Part shown: piece after piece, positions 34,002 through 42,965 of the stretch
Numbering within the stretch: the first letter of the stretch is position 1
Layout of the letters: every line of letters begins with the position of its first letter
NCBI GenBank assembly: GCA_018220985.1
Contig: JAAOXS010000023.1
Coordinates: forward strand, 1-43,954
DNA from: Nanobdellota archaeon
GTDB lineage: Archaea; Nanobdellota; Nanobdellia; PEZQ01
Length of the DNA stretch: 43,954 nucleotides
Direction of reading: 5' to 3'
Notes under the pieces: generated by a model
The model's input: only the letters and a program-made list of their open reading frames with translations
What the model was told of the DNA's origin: nothing
Database searches by the model: none
Translations under genes and position numbers: made by a program

Positions 34002-35227
34002 GAAAAACTAAAGAAGAATTCAAACTCCTTTGGTTCTTTTACTTAAGCGAATTTTTTGAAGGAATAGGTTTTAACTTAATAAGTGGGTTTAGCATAATAT
34101 ATTTTCTAACTCTAGGGTTCACACCACTCCAAATATCCATTTTTGAAGTTTCAATGCTACTATCAACAATACTTTTTGAAGTTCCAACAGGAGCTTTTGC
34201 AGATGAATATGGAAGAAAAAAAACAGTAATATTAAGTGCTCTAATAGCAGGAATTGGATTTTTCTTAATACCCCTATCTGAATCATTCATTATAATAATA
34301 CTAATACATGTGTTATGGGGTTTGTCAACAGCATTGAATTCAGGTGCCGATAGTGCTTGGTTCATTGATTACACAAACAAAAACAAAAAAGGACTACTTC
34401 AAAAAGCATTATCTCGCGTAGAGCAAATAAGTTCGATAGCGGGAATAATAGGTGGATTTCTTGGTTCAGCAATTTTATTAATAACATCAAACGTGTTAGG
34501 GTTTGAATTTATATTAGGCGTTAAAACATTATTCATAATAGTTGGCATAATGTTACTATTAAGCACGCTAATCCTCGCGTTTTTTGGCAAAGAACATTTT
34601 AAGAAAAGAAAAAAGAAAACAAGTGCGATAAAATCAAATATTCAAACTTCAAAAAAAGGATTCAAGTACGCGATAAATCACCCAATAATTTTTAAAATAA
34701 TTATTGCAACATCCATGATTTATTTTGCTTCAGCACTAATAACTTTAGGATACCAGCAATTCTTAAAATATGAAATAGGACTTGAAGCAGAATACTTTGG
34801 AATTTACATTGGTGTTACATCAATTTTCGTAACAATACTTTACAGCTTTAACGAGTTCTTCTTAAAAAAAAGTGGAAGCGAAAAAAAGTATTCAATGATA
34901 CATGCGATAATATTAGGATTTTCACTTATTATTTCAGTAATCACAAACAATCCGATAATATCACTACTATCATTCTCAGTTTATTTCATAACATTCTCAA
35001 CAGCGCGACCAATAAAAACAAAATGGCTTAATGATCATGTAACATCAAAAATAAGAGCAACAGTAGGGTCAGTTGAAAGCATATTTTACTGGGTTGTAAC
35101 AATACTAGGCAACCTCATACTATATGGTTTAGTAACAGAATTTTTTGGGCTAAGAGTAGCATTTTTAATAAGCGGAATCATAACAATAATTGGAGGCGTA
35201 ACTTACGCAACCATAAAAGAAAAATGA
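33998..35227 (+). CDS. MFS-family transporter
   Basis: 409 residues with about 12 membrane helices. Motif A between helices 2 and 3 reads GAFADEYGRKK, the classical major-facilitator signature. It overlaps rnp3 upstream and rnp2 downstream by 4 bp each, so it is translationally coupled on both sides, an odd position for a transporter. The substrate is unknown; drug/H+ antiporter-like subfamilies look similar. The composition is not visibly different from its neighbours, so if it was inserted the event was probably not recent. Confidence 0.9.
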   Translation: MRKTKEEFKLLWFFYLSEFFEGIGFNLISGFSIIYFLTLGFTPLQISIFEVSMLLSTILFEVPTGAFADEYGRKKTVILSALIAGIGFFLIPLSESFIIIILIHVLWGLSTALNSGADSAWFIDYTNKNKKGLLQKALSRVEQISSIAGIIGGFLGSAILLITSNVLGFEFILGVKTLFIIVGIMLLLSTLILAFFGKEHFKKRKKKTSAIKSNIQTSKKGFKYAINHPIIFKIIIATSMIYFASALITLGYQQFLKYEIGLEAEYFGIYIGVTSIFVTILYSFNEFFLKKSGSEKKYSMIHAIILGFSLIISVITNNPIISLLSFSVYFITFSTARPIKTKWLNDHVTSKIRATVGSVESIFYWVVTILGNLILYGLVTEFFGLRVAFLISGIITIIGGVTYATIKEK

Positions 35228-35550
35228 AATATTTGAAATCAACTTTACGAGAAAAAAAAAGGTACGTTCCATTCACAATATCAGAAGAAACAATTTTTGA
35301 AAGCTTTGAAAAAGAATTCAACAAACAATTCAAAGAACTATTAGGCACTGAAGGATTCGCAGAAGCGAACCCTTTATTAATACATAATTTATGGAAAAGC
35401 ACATCAGGAGTTCTACGCGTAAACCACAAACACGTGGTAAGCTCCAAAGTCGCTCTAACACTAATAAGAAAAATTGAAAACAAAAAAATCCTTGTAATAA
35501 CAAACAAGGTTTATGGAACACTAAAAAAACTAAAAATAGAGGTGAAATAA
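35224..35550 (+). CDS. rnp2: RNase P protein component 2 (Pop5)
   Basis: 108 residues. The N-terminal TLREKKRYVPFTIS is the family's diagnostic start, followed by a ferredoxin-like alpha/beta fold with WKSTSGVLRVNHKHV and a final VYGTLKKLK strand. Pop5 pairs with Rpp30 on the RNase P catalytic domain. It ends 4 bp before psmA. An rnp3-rnp2-psmA order is known in archaea; here the MFS gene lies between the two RNase P genes. Confidence 0.93.
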   Translation: MKYLKSTLREKKRYVPFTISEETIFESFEKEFNKQFKELLGTEGFAEANPLLIHNLWKSTSGVLRVNHKHVVSSKVALTLIRKIENKKILVITNKVYGTLKKLKIEVK

Positions 35551-35554
35551 TCAA

Positions 35555-36262
35555 ATGGAAGGATTACCAAGTCGAATGGGGTATGATAGGGCAATAACTG
35601 TTTTCTCACCTGATGGTAGAATACTACAAGTAGAATACGCGCGAAAAACTGTTAATCAAGGAACACCCGCGTTAGGAATAACCTATAAAGATGGCGTATT
35701 ACTTTTAGCAATTAGAAAAGTTCTTGACAAACTAACAGTCATTGACAGCATAGAAAAAGTAGCACCAGCAGATGACCATATAGGAATAACAATGGCAGGA
35801 CTAATAGGGGACGGACGAATACTGATTGATAGGGCAAGACAAGTAGCTCAACGTCATAAAATAACTTACGACGAGCCCATGGACGTTATTAACCTAGTTA
35901 AAGACATTTGCAACTACAAACAACAACACACACAGTACGGTGGAATAAGACCTTTTGGAATATCATTACTAATTGCAGGGTTTGATGAAAAACCAAGACT
36001 TTTCGTTACAGAACCATCAGGAATATACTTTGAATATAAAGCAACAGCAATAGGCGAACGCTCAGCTGACGTTATGAAACATCTTGAAAAAAACTATAAA
36101 GAAGACCTGACGCGAAGCCAAGCACTAAAATTAGGTGTTGATGCATTAAAAAGCGCTCTGAAAACAACTTTTGAAGAAGATAAATTGGACATAGGTATTA
36201 TTGACAAAGAAATTGGAAAATTCAAAAGATATAGTTTAACTGAAGCGAAAAAATTAAAGTAA
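35555..36262 (+). CDS. psmA: Proteasome alpha subunit
   Basis: 235 residues. It starts with the gate-forming alpha-type N-terminus (RMGYDRAITVFSPDGRILQVEYA) and carries the NTN-hydrolase fold motifs GLIGDGRILIDRARQVAQ and the conserved GIRPFG strand. Alpha rings form the outer gates of the 20S core and have no protease activity. The beta subunit is not in the window. It is part of the rnp3-MFS-rnp2-psmA run. Confidence 0.97.
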   Translation: MEGLPSRMGYDRAITVFSPDGRILQVEYARKTVNQGTPALGITYKDGVLLLAIRKVLDKLTVIDSIEKVAPADDHIGITMAGLIGDGRILIDRARQVAQRHKITYDEPMDVINLVKDICNYKQQHTQYGGIRPFGISLLIAGFDEKPRLFVTEPSGIYFEYKATAIGERSADVMKHLEKNYKEDLTRSQALKLGVDALKSALKTTFEEDKLDIGIIDKEIGKFKRYSLTEAKKLK

Positions 36263-36295
36263 CATTTAATTGAACTTAATTCCAAAGAACTATTT

Positions 36296-37087
36296 ATGAA
36301 ACGCGCAATAATTGTAGCGTTATTATTCATAACTAGCGCTATTGCTCAAGAAACAATACCATTCACTGACAAAAATTTAGCAACACTAGGTCCAAGCTTC
36401 ATAATAAGACCCGAAATAAAAATTCACAGCACAACACTAGGTGAAACAAGTTATTTCACAGTTAACATTAGCAATCCAGGCACTGTAAGCTTTCCTCAAA
36501 TAAGCATTCTAACAAATGAAACGTACTTGCAAAGAGCAACAGGAACGTTCAGCTTAAAAAAAGAAGAAGCTAAAACATTCAAGTTAAGTGTGAAAACAAA
36601 CAGTTCAGGAATTTTCATAAGTAACTTAAACTTTTCAAGTTATGATGTAAGAACAAGCATAAAACTAATTGTGCTCTCAAACGCGAATAATAACACTCCA
36701 AAAATAGTGTTAAGCAACACAGGATACAACACGCTTGAAAAAATTAACGCACTAATAACGATACCTAACAGTATTAACTCTTCAAAACTTTACTACGGGT
36801 TAATCAACTTAGAAGGAGAAGTTATGGGAGTAATGTCAAAAACAGTCCTCTCAAATGAAGAAATAAGTATTTCAATACCAATACCTAAAGAAGCAATTCC
36901 TGGAAAATACTTATTCTTCACATCACTTGACCAGCAAAGCTTTTCAGGAAAAATTATTGAAATCACAACACTAATCTCAATTCAAACACTAATAATCCTT
37001 GGACTATTGATTGTAGGAGTAAGCGCACTCTTTCAAGCAGGTAAACTACGTAAAAAAGAAAACCAAGTTAAAAACTTAATTGAGTAA
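36296..37087 (+). CDS. Signal-anchored Ig-like membrane protein
   Basis: 263 residues. A signal peptide (RAIIVALLFITSAIAQ) precedes two CARDB/NEW3-like beta sandwiches (about 30-120 and 125-220) with several N-x-S/T sequons. One C-terminal membrane helix (about 226-247) ends in a basic cytosolic tail. It resembles the anchored proteins of the minus-strand envelope operon but lacks the helical hairpin. The TATA-like CATTTAAT at 36264-36271 indicates its own leaderless promoter after psmA. The 3' end overlaps the convergent lipoprotein gene by 12 bp. Function unknown. Confidence 0.75.
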   Translation: MKRAIIVALLFITSAIAQETIPFTDKNLATLGPSFIIRPEIKIHSTTLGETSYFTVNISNPGTVSFPQISILTNETYLQRATGTFSLKKEEAKTFKLSVKTNSSGIFISNLNFSSYDVRTSIKLIVLSNANNNTPKIVLSNTGYNTLEKINALITIPNSINSSKLYYGLINLEGEVMGVMSKTVLSNEEISISIPIPKEAIPGKYLFFTSLDQQSFSGKIIEITTLISIQTLIILGLLIVGVSALFQAGKLRKKENQVKNLIE

Positions 37088-37471
37088 CTGTAATCTCGTC
37101 GCGTTAATTATTATGAACTCATCAGTTCTCTGATTTACAGTAATAGCATAATCACAATAACTATCTTTGTTCTCTAAAGCATTCTTATCAATAAAAATCA
37201 AATAATCATCTTCACCGACTTCTTCAGGTAAATAAGCGTAAGTATAATCACCACCACCAACCATAACCATTGCACCGGTAATACCATCCCTAACAGCTAT
37301 TACAACTTCAGAATTCGTGAGCAACGAGTAAATTCGCGAACCTTTGTCTTGAAGAACAGAAAAATCAGTGTCACCGCAAAAGTTTTCGTAAACTTTAACA
37401 CCTGTATCAAAATTATTTCCAGAAATGCAACCCGAAAACAAAATTAACGTGATTAACAAAAATTTCTTCAT
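37076..37471 (-). CDS. Putative lipoprotein
   Basis: 131 residues from the ATG at 37471 (MKKFLLITLILFSGC); five extra codons upstream are possible but less likely. The first 15 residues form a lipoprotein signal with lipobox LFSGC, so the mature protein would be lipid-anchored outside the membrane. The body is a small alpha/beta domain with three further cysteines and a glycine-rich MVMVGGGDYTYAYLP loop. I do not recognise the family. It overlaps the convergent gene end by 12 bp. Confidence 0.65.
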   Translation of the reverse strand: MKKFLLITLILFSGCISGNNFDTGVKVYENFCGDTDFSVLQDKGSRIYSLLTNSEVVIAVRDGITGAMVMVGGGDYTYAYLPEEVGEDDYLIFIDKNALENKDSYCDYAITVNQRTDEFIIINATRLQLLN

Positions 37472-37586
37472 AAAAAATAATAGCATTGTTTTCGTATTAA
37501 GATTTTTCTATTATTCTAAATCATACAAAAAAAATACTAATTTCTGACAAATACAATTATTACACAAAAAAAATTATCAAAAACTC

Positions 37587-37592
37587 TTATAA
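37587..37592 (+). promoter_or_regulatory. TATA-like box for the ABC exporter operon
   Basis: CTTATAAC around 37586-37593 lies about 28-33 bp before the ATG at 37620, indicating a leaderless two-gene transcript. The rest of the 148 bp gap to the lipoprotein gene is A/T-rich with no other feature seen. Confidence 0.45.
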
Positions 37593-37619
37593 CACGAAAA
37601 AAACATTAGTAACATAATA

Positions 37620-38327
37620 ATGGAAATAATAGAATTAACCAATATTAGTAAATCATACGGAAAAACAAAAGCAATAAAAAACGCATCACTAACAGTTAAT
37701 AAAGGAGAAATTTTCGGACTCGTCGGACCTAACGGAGCTGGAAAAACAACACTCGTAAAAATACTAACAGGACAAACCAAACCTGATAAAGGCGAAGTAA
37801 CAGTTCTTAAAAACAACATTGTGAAACACCCTGTTAAAGCAAGAGAGAAAATTGGCATAATACCCGAACAAGAAACGCCACCTAGTTTTTTGAATAGTGA
37901 AGAATACTTACAATTCTGCGCTCAAACAAGAAAATTAACAAATCAAACAGATAACATTAGAGAATGGCTTGAATTCTTAGAATTCAAAAATGAGAAAAAC
38001 AAGTTAAGTAAAGACTTATCCCGCGGAACACGACAAAAATTAATGATAAGTCAAGCGTTCTTTTTCAAACCTGAAATCGTATTCATAGACGAACCATTAG
38101 TGAATTTAGACCCGCTAATTCAACGAAAATTCAAAAAATACTTACGCAAATACGTGAAAAAAGGTGGAACAGTATTCTTATGCACTCATGTTCTTTCAAT
38201 GGCAGAAGAAGTTTGTGACACAGTCGGATTCATCAATGAAGGAAACGTGATTAAAACTGAAAACGTAAAAAAATTGTTGAAACAGTACAAGAACTTGGAA
38301 AGTGCGTTTATGAGGATAATCAAATAA
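37620..38327 (+). CDS. ABC transporter ATP-binding protein
   Basis: 235 residues. Walker A GPNGAGKTT (about 37-45), a signature-like LSRGTRQKL (about 135-143, a variant of LSGGQ), Walker B IVFIDEP and the switch histidine in LCTHVL are all visible. The sequence is of the ABC-2 exporter type. It overlaps the permease gene by 1 bp (TAATG), so the two form one transporter. The exported substrate is unknown. Confidence 0.95.
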   Translation: MEIIELTNISKSYGKTKAIKNASLTVNKGEIFGLVGPNGAGKTTLVKILTGQTKPDKGEVTVLKNNIVKHPVKAREKIGIIPEQETPPSFLNSEEYLQFCAQTRKLTNQTDNIREWLEFLEFKNEKNKLSKDLSRGTRQKLMISQAFFFKPEIVFIDEPLVNLDPLIQRKFKKYLRKYVKKGGTVFLCTHVLSMAEEVCDTVGFINEGNVIKTENVKKLLKQYKNLESAFMRIIK

Positions 38328-39730
38328 TGCTATTAAAAGAGTTATTACGCGAAGAATGGCGAATGCACTCAACAATGTTTGGAAACACGAATTTCATATT
38401 ATTCTCACTTGTAATATTCGGGCTTTGCGCATTATTCGCATTGATAACTCCCCTATTCATATCATCAAAAAGTATTCTCTCATTCTCCCACTACTTGTTC
38501 TTCGCACTGGGAATATCAATAGGAAGTTTTGGACTATCCGGCAGGGAAGTTTTAAACAAAAGATTCGGCGAAATAAGTTTTATAGCTTACTCTTCAAAAA
38601 TACTTCCAGTGAGCGTGAAACAAATATTCTTAAATTTCGCGTTAAAAGACTTAATGTACTACACATTTTTTTTTATAATACCTTTTTGCACAGCGTTCAT
38701 AATATCTTCAGCAATAACAACCATAACCATCACGCAAGCATCACTCATGTTTATTACAATACCTTTAACATTCTTTTTCGGATTGAGTTTAAGTTTTTTA
38801 ATGACAACAATTTACTCACGTTCAAAAATAATCATACAACTAATAATCGGTTGCTCAATTGTTTACGTTTTTCTTAACTTAGGATTTTTCACGCAAGAAA
38901 TTGTTTATGAGAACATGCTACCACCATTACAACTATTTTTTAATCCAACAATGAAAATGCTTATTGTAAACATCACGCTAAGCGCAGGACTATTTCTTAT
39001 TTCAACACTATTATTCAACTTCGAATTTAAAGCAAAAGGGAAAGGGCATAAAACATTATTCAGAGCAAGTAAAAAACCATCAGCTATAAAAGCATTCATG
39101 CTAAAAGATTTTATAGACTTACATAGAAGCCAAGGCGGTTTTGGAAAAATCCTATTCTCATTCCTAATACCAATCCTAATTATTGAAGTGATGATGAGTT
39201 TTGTACTAAAAATATTTTCAGTAAGCGGAGAAGGATTACTCATATTATTCTCAGTTATTATTGGCGTAACAGCTTCAACAATTTACAATTGGCTTGCAGA
39301 ATTTGACAATGCAAAAAAATATTTAAACCTGCCAATAAACCCTAAAAAAATTTGCTTATCAAAAACAGGACTGTCCATAATACTTGGAATAATCAGTGGC
39401 TCAGGACTATTAATCATTTCATTCTTATTCTCAGAAGCGTCAATAACGAGTTTAGGATTCTCCTTCATAATATTCACAAGCGTTTTTGCAATCACACTAT
39501 CAGTGCTCGTGTACTTAACTGGATTAAACCCCAACACACTACTATTTGATGCGAAAACATTTCTTAAATACATGTTAACACTCGCACCAATAATTGTTTT
39601 CTTCATGCTACAAGCATTCTCTTACTCAAAAATAAACCACTTATTCCTAATACCCGCACCAATAATTTTAACAACAATTTCAATAGCCTTATTCAAAAAA
39701 AGCATGAAAAAAATCACTATTTTTGAGTAG
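38327..39730 (+). CDS. ABC exporter permease
   Basis: 467 residues with about 11-12 membrane helices and few soluble loops, one cytosolic stretch near 235-265 (KAKGKGHKTLFRASKKPSA). It starts on the stop codon of the ATPase gene. Length and helix count suggest a full-size permease that needs only one gene product pairing with two ATPases. No family-specific motif for a substrate was seen. It is followed by a separate gene with its own TATA-like box (39734-39743). Confidence 0.85.
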   Translation: MLLKELLREEWRMHSTMFGNTNFILFSLVIFGLCALFALITPLFISSKSILSFSHYLFFALGISIGSFGLSGREVLNKRFGEISFIAYSSKILPVSVKQIFLNFALKDLMYYTFFFIIPFCTAFIISSAITTITITQASLMFITIPLTFFFGLSLSFLMTTIYSRSKIIIQLIIGCSIVYVFLNLGFFTQEIVYENMLPPLQLFFNPTMKMLIVNITLSAGLFLISTLLFNFEFKAKGKGHKTLFRASKKPSAIKAFMLKDFIDLHRSQGGFGKILFSFLIPILIIEVMMSFVLKIFSVSGEGLLILFSVIIGVTASTIYNWLAEFDNAKKYLNLPINPKKICLSKTGLSIILGIISGSGLLIISFLFSEASITSLGFSFIIFTSVFAITLSVLVYLTGLNPNTLLFDAKTFLKYMLTLAPIIVFFMLQAFSYSKINHLFLIPAPIILTTISIALFKKSMKKITIFE

Positions 39731-39764
39731 TAACATTTAAAAACCATACAAAATTTGGAAAAAT

Positions 39765-40253
39765 ATGTCTGGAATAGAAGTAACTAAAGTAAATAAAAAT
39801 GAATACTTGCAAAAATTGAATAAACATATAATGCAATATTTAGAAAGTAATGTTAACGGTTTTAAATCAGATGCTTACAACATATTGCAGGCAACGCAAG
39901 AAATAAAAGAAAAAAAAATAACACCGGATAATTTAGATAGTTTATTATTAGATTTTCGAACAGCTCTTGATCAATTAAATTTAGTAAGAATGCTCGGAAT
40001 AGATAGTTTAAAAATCAATTTAGACAAAGCTAATAAATCATCTGAATCAGAAAAATCATTCTACGTCTGCAAAAAAGAAGATCGTACAAAATTTATGATT
40101 ATACCCAAAAAAAATGATAAGAATATTGAATCACATATTTTTAAAAATTGGAAAAATTCCACTTCAGGAATACTGCCAGAATTAACAAGTAATATTTCAA
40201 AAAATATAACACCTATAAACAACTTAAGAACGGTTCCAGGGCAATACGTATAA
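39765..40253 (+). CDS. Hypothetical helical cytosolic protein
   Basis: 162 residues, no signal or membrane segment. It is predominantly helical, with acidic and lysine-rich patches and a leucine-rich stretch (LDSLLLDFRTALDQLNLVRML, about 65-85). A single cysteine lies in the YVCKKE segment. A TATA-like CATTTAAAAA (39733-39742) sits about 22-32 bp before the ATG, so it likely has its own leaderless mRNA. A T-rich stretch after the stop (about 40281-40299) can terminate it. I do not recognise the family. Confidence 0.6.
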   Translation: MSGIEVTKVNKNEYLQKLNKHIMQYLESNVNGFKSDAYNILQATQEIKEKKITPDNLDSLLLDFRTALDQLNLVRMLGIDSLKINLDKANKSSESEKSFYVCKKEDRTKFMIIPKKNDKNIESHIFKNWKNSTSGILPELTSNISKNITPINNLRTVPGQYV

Positions 40254-40496
40254 TCAAATCATTCTTCAACAAACGCATAAATTTTCTTTCTTCTTTTTTA
40301 ATAAAAAAATTGAAACGGCATTTATTAAAAACAATTTCTCTAACAAAGCTTTGCACAAAAAGTAATTCATAAATACTATAATGTATGATTTTCTACCTAA
40401 TGAAAAACCAATACTATAGTATACGCACAACGACTAATTATGCAAAGCCCTCTAACAAAAAACCTATTAATATAATAAACACTATATTAAATAAAT
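40254..40496. other. Intergenic region with short direct and inverted repeats
   Basis: This 243-bp spacer holds a T-rich terminator-like tract (40281-40299), the 10-bp direct repeat CTCTAACAAA (40338-40347 and 40450-40459), the inverted pair GCTTTGCA (40349-40356) and TGCAAAGC (40441-40448), and a perfect 12-bp palindrome ATACTATAGTAT (40411-40422) with a related ATACTATA at 40373. The TATA-like TTAATATAAT (about 40466-40475) serves the next gene. No protein or known RNA is seen. Confidence 0.5.
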
Positions 40497-41186
40497 ATGA
40501 TTGGTTTAAGCACTAAGTGTTTTCCACGCGACAAGTGGATGCAAGCTTTTAGTAAAGCTGGAATAAAATGTGTAGAAATAAATTTTGAAACAAATAGTTT
40601 TCCGAACAAGATTAAACAAGCAAAAGAAGAAATGAAACAACTAACAACATACTTCCAAATCAGTGCAAGCACACGAGAAGGAAAAATATTCAGTGATAAC
40701 AAAAACTTACGTAAAAGCCAAGAGCAAAGATTATTAGGAGAAATCAGCATTTGCAAAGCGATTAAAGCAAAAGAACTTATAATAAAACTTGATAATGAAG
40801 AATTTCACAAACGAACAACACTAAACTTTGTGAAAAGACTGAATAGGCGCTCAAAATTTAATGGTGTGCAAATAATAATTGAAAACAATGCGAGAGGACG
40901 TTTCAGCAACACAGTCGACATGGACTTCATAACCACGCAAGCGCATGGCTCAAGTATTTGTTTAAACACGCGTAATTTAGAAAAAAGCGGGCAAGAATGG
41001 GATGAATTCGTAAAACCATTAAACACTAAAATAAAATACGTTCACGTAACACACCAAACATCACCAGAATTAATAAATTTGATAAGGCAAGAATGCACTC
41101 CAAAAAAATGGATGATAAATGACGATAATATTGAAAATGCCATAAAAACATTACAATTCTTAACAATACACGGCGTAAAATTATGA
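40497..41186 (+). CDS. Xylose-isomerase-like TIM-barrel protein
   Basis: 229 residues. The alternation of strands and helices and motifs such as GIKCVEINFE, VQIIIENNARGRF and KYVHVTHQT match the sugar phosphate isomerase/endonuclease IV-like TIM-barrel superfamily. Possible metal ligands are the Glu in VEINFE, Glu in IIEN and the His in HVTH. The family includes epimerases, isomerases and AP endonucleases; the reaction here cannot be assigned. The ATG follows a TATA-like box at about -25. It overlaps the acetyltransferase gene by 4 bp (ATGA), so they may act together. Confidence 0.78.
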   Translation: MIGLSTKCFPRDKWMQAFSKAGIKCVEINFETNSFPNKIKQAKEEMKQLTTYFQISASTREGKIFSDNKNLRKSQEQRLLGEISICKAIKAKELIIKLDNEEFHKRTTLNFVKRLNRRSKFNGVQIIIENNARGRFSNTVDMDFITTQAHGSSICLNTRNLEKSGQEWDEFVKPLNTKIKYVHVTHQTSPELINLIRQECTPKKWMINDDNIENAIKTLQFLTIHGVKL

Positions 41187-41626
41187 TACGAGAATTCCAA
41201 AAAAGTGACGCGGAAGCGTGGTGTAATATTCGAAAGCAGAACTTGCTCGAAGTGAATTCCAAAAATTACCCGCAAGAAATAATTACATTACTCTTATGCC
41301 AAAACAAACCAGAGAACGTTCTGAAAAAAATCAAAACCAGACTAATGCTTGTTTACGAAAAAGAAAAAAAAATATTAGGCACAATCTCATTAACAAAAGA
41401 TGGGGAAATTAAAAACTTGTTTGTGAAACCTGAACTGCAAAGAAAAGGCATTGGAAAAAAATTGTTAAAAACTATTGAAAAAAGTTTTGAAGGAAAAATA
41501 TTCTTGTACGCGAGCACCACCGCCCAAAAATTTTACGAAAAAAACGGTTACAAAAAAGAACATGAAGAAGTAGACGAGATTAATGGAAAACAATACAAAG
41601 TCATGTTCATGACAAAACAAGTTTAA
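41183..41626 (+). CDS. GNAT-family N-acetyltransferase
   Basis: 147 residues, a single-domain GNAT. The acetyl-CoA-binding motif A reads LFVKPELQRKGIGKKLL (about 81-97), followed by AQKFYEKNGYKKE, the motif B segment typical of the family. The N-terminal half starts IREFQKSDAEAW. It transfers acetyl groups to an unknown amine. Translational coupling to the TIM-barrel gene suggests a shared pathway. It is convergent with the next gene, overlapping it by 4 bp. Confidence 0.9.
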   Translation: MIREFQKSDAEAWCNIRKQNLLEVNSKNYPQEIITLLLCQNKPENVLKKIKTRLMLVYEKEKKILGTISLTKDGEIKNLFVKPELQRKGIGKKLLKTIEKSFEGKIFLYASTTAQKFYEKNGYKKEHEEVDEINGKQYKVMFMTKQV

Positions 41627-42075
41627 ACATATTCATACGGTTTACTGTAACTTATTTTCCTTATTTTTAACACTTCTAATTTTTTAAGAACTGTTTTAAG
41701 TCCACGCATTCCAACTTGAAAAACTTCAGGTGTGTGAACCCATCCAAGACCTAAAGATTTATCTTTACATTTAAGAAACGCACCCCCTTCTTGTACTTCA
41801 ATTGAAAAAGTATACCATCTCTCTCTTTTAAAATCCCAACTACTAATAAAACCCTTTCCGAAAAATGATTCATTATCCTCCTCAAAATAAGTAATTCCTT
41901 TATTTTTATTCATGCGAGTAATGTCAACCAAACCATTAATTCCTCTTTTTTCAAGAATATCAATTTTCTTAGAATCCTCGCCAAGAATAGATTCTATGTT
42001 GGAATTATCACGTAAAAAATCTTTTTTATGAACAAGGTTATCGGATAATTGGAAAGGATACATCTCGGAACTCAT
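41623..42075 (-). CDS. Hypothetical protein
   Basis: 150 residues from the ATG at 42075; a TTG at 42090 also opens the frame but is less likely. A TATA-like TTTTATTAGTATTTTAG (about 42093-42108) fits a leaderless 42075 start. The protein is soluble, alpha/beta, with several aromatic residues (FISSWDFKRERWYTFSIEV) and one cysteine. It ends in a basic helix (LKTVLKKLEVLKIRK). The family is not recognised. It overlaps the convergent GNAT gene by 4 bp. Confidence 0.6.
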   Translation of the reverse strand: MSSEMYPFQLSDNLVHKKDFLRDNSNIESILGEDSKKIDILEKRGINGLVDITRMNKNKGITYFEEDNESFFGKGFISSWDFKRERWYTFSIEVQEGGAFLKCKDKSLGLGWVHTPEVFQVGMRGLKTVLKKLEVLKIRKISYSKPYEYV

Positions 42076-42179
42076 TGAAAGATAATACAACTAAAATACT
42101 AATAAAAGAATTTACATAACACAAACATCATAATGTAAACAATAAATTCACACACAATATGATAAAATATTAGAACACG

Positions 42180-42914
42180 TTAAGAGTTTAATTCATCCAC
42201 AAAATTAGAATAAAAATTATTTGAAGAAGAATCACTACTTTTATTAATTAAATCAAAAACTTGCAACAAATTACGCGCAGGCACTCCCTGAACACACTTG
42301 TTCACACGCTCAAAAAACTTACGAGTCACGAGAACACGATTAAACAAACCAGCCGCGCCCCAATCCTTATCCACACGAGAACATAGAACGCACACATCAT
42401 CATCCTTAAAACCTAAGTCTTCAACAACGAAATCGAAAAACGCAGGTTCACCCCTAACCAAATCAGGAACCATAACCACTTTAAAAAAATAATCACTCAA
42501 ACCAAACTTATCAATAACCCTATCAACCAACTCGCCACCACCACTCTCCGCAAGAACTATTTTAAAACCCAAAATTTCCGCGCGCTTCAAAAAATCAATA
42601 GCATCAGGATACAGAACAGACGAGTTAGCAAAAAAAACGCGAAACTTCTCCAATAAACCATTAATCACACTAGGCACGGGATGTACGCCCAACTCAACTA
42701 ACACATGCTTCCAAAACTTCAACCAAAAACTCTTACCATTACCAACAACCAAAGGCCTAACCCTCATCTCAATTTTCGCGTAATCCTCCAAACTAACACT
42801 GAACTTGGCATTACTCTGGCGAAGAGCCATCCACTGAAGTTTAACAATACCCTCATAAGACTTGGAAATGTCAATGAGCAAACCATTCAAATGAACAATC
42901 AAATACTTAACCAT
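42180..42914 (-). CDS. HAD-superfamily protein lacking catalytic residues
   Basis: 244 residues with the layout of a HAD phosphatase carrying a helical cap. Motif I, normally DxDGT, reads HLNGL, so the nucleophile aspartate is His. Motif II has a serine (VLAESGGG). Motif III has Glu in place of lysine (RGEPAFFDF), and motif IV is VLCSRVDKDWGAAG, without the usual GD/DD pair. A phosphatase activity is therefore unlikely; it may bind a ligand or partner. A purine-rich GAGGGGGG directly before the ATG is a likely ribosome site. It is divergent from the nuclease-domain gene 51 bp away. Confidence 0.75.
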   Translation of the reverse strand: MVKYLIVHLNGLLIDISKSYEGIVKLQWMALRQSNAKFSVSLEDYAKIEMRVRPLVVGNGKSFWLKFWKHVLVELGVHPVPSVINGLLEKFRVFFANSSVLYPDAIDFLKRAEILGFKIVLAESGGGELVDRVIDKFGLSDYFFKVVMVPDLVRGEPAFFDFVVEDLGFKDDDVCVLCSRVDKDWGAAGLFNRVLVTRKFFERVNKCVQGVPARNLLQVFDLINKSSDSSSNNFYSNFVDELNS

Positions 42915-42965
42915 CCCCCCTCAAACAAGACTTTATTAAAGCAAGAAATAAAAGCATTATTACAC

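Noticed and set aside
42705-42965. Upstream extension of the nuclease-domain gene
   Set aside because: It is antisense to the start of the HAD gene; the ATG at 42966 gives a family-like N-terminus.
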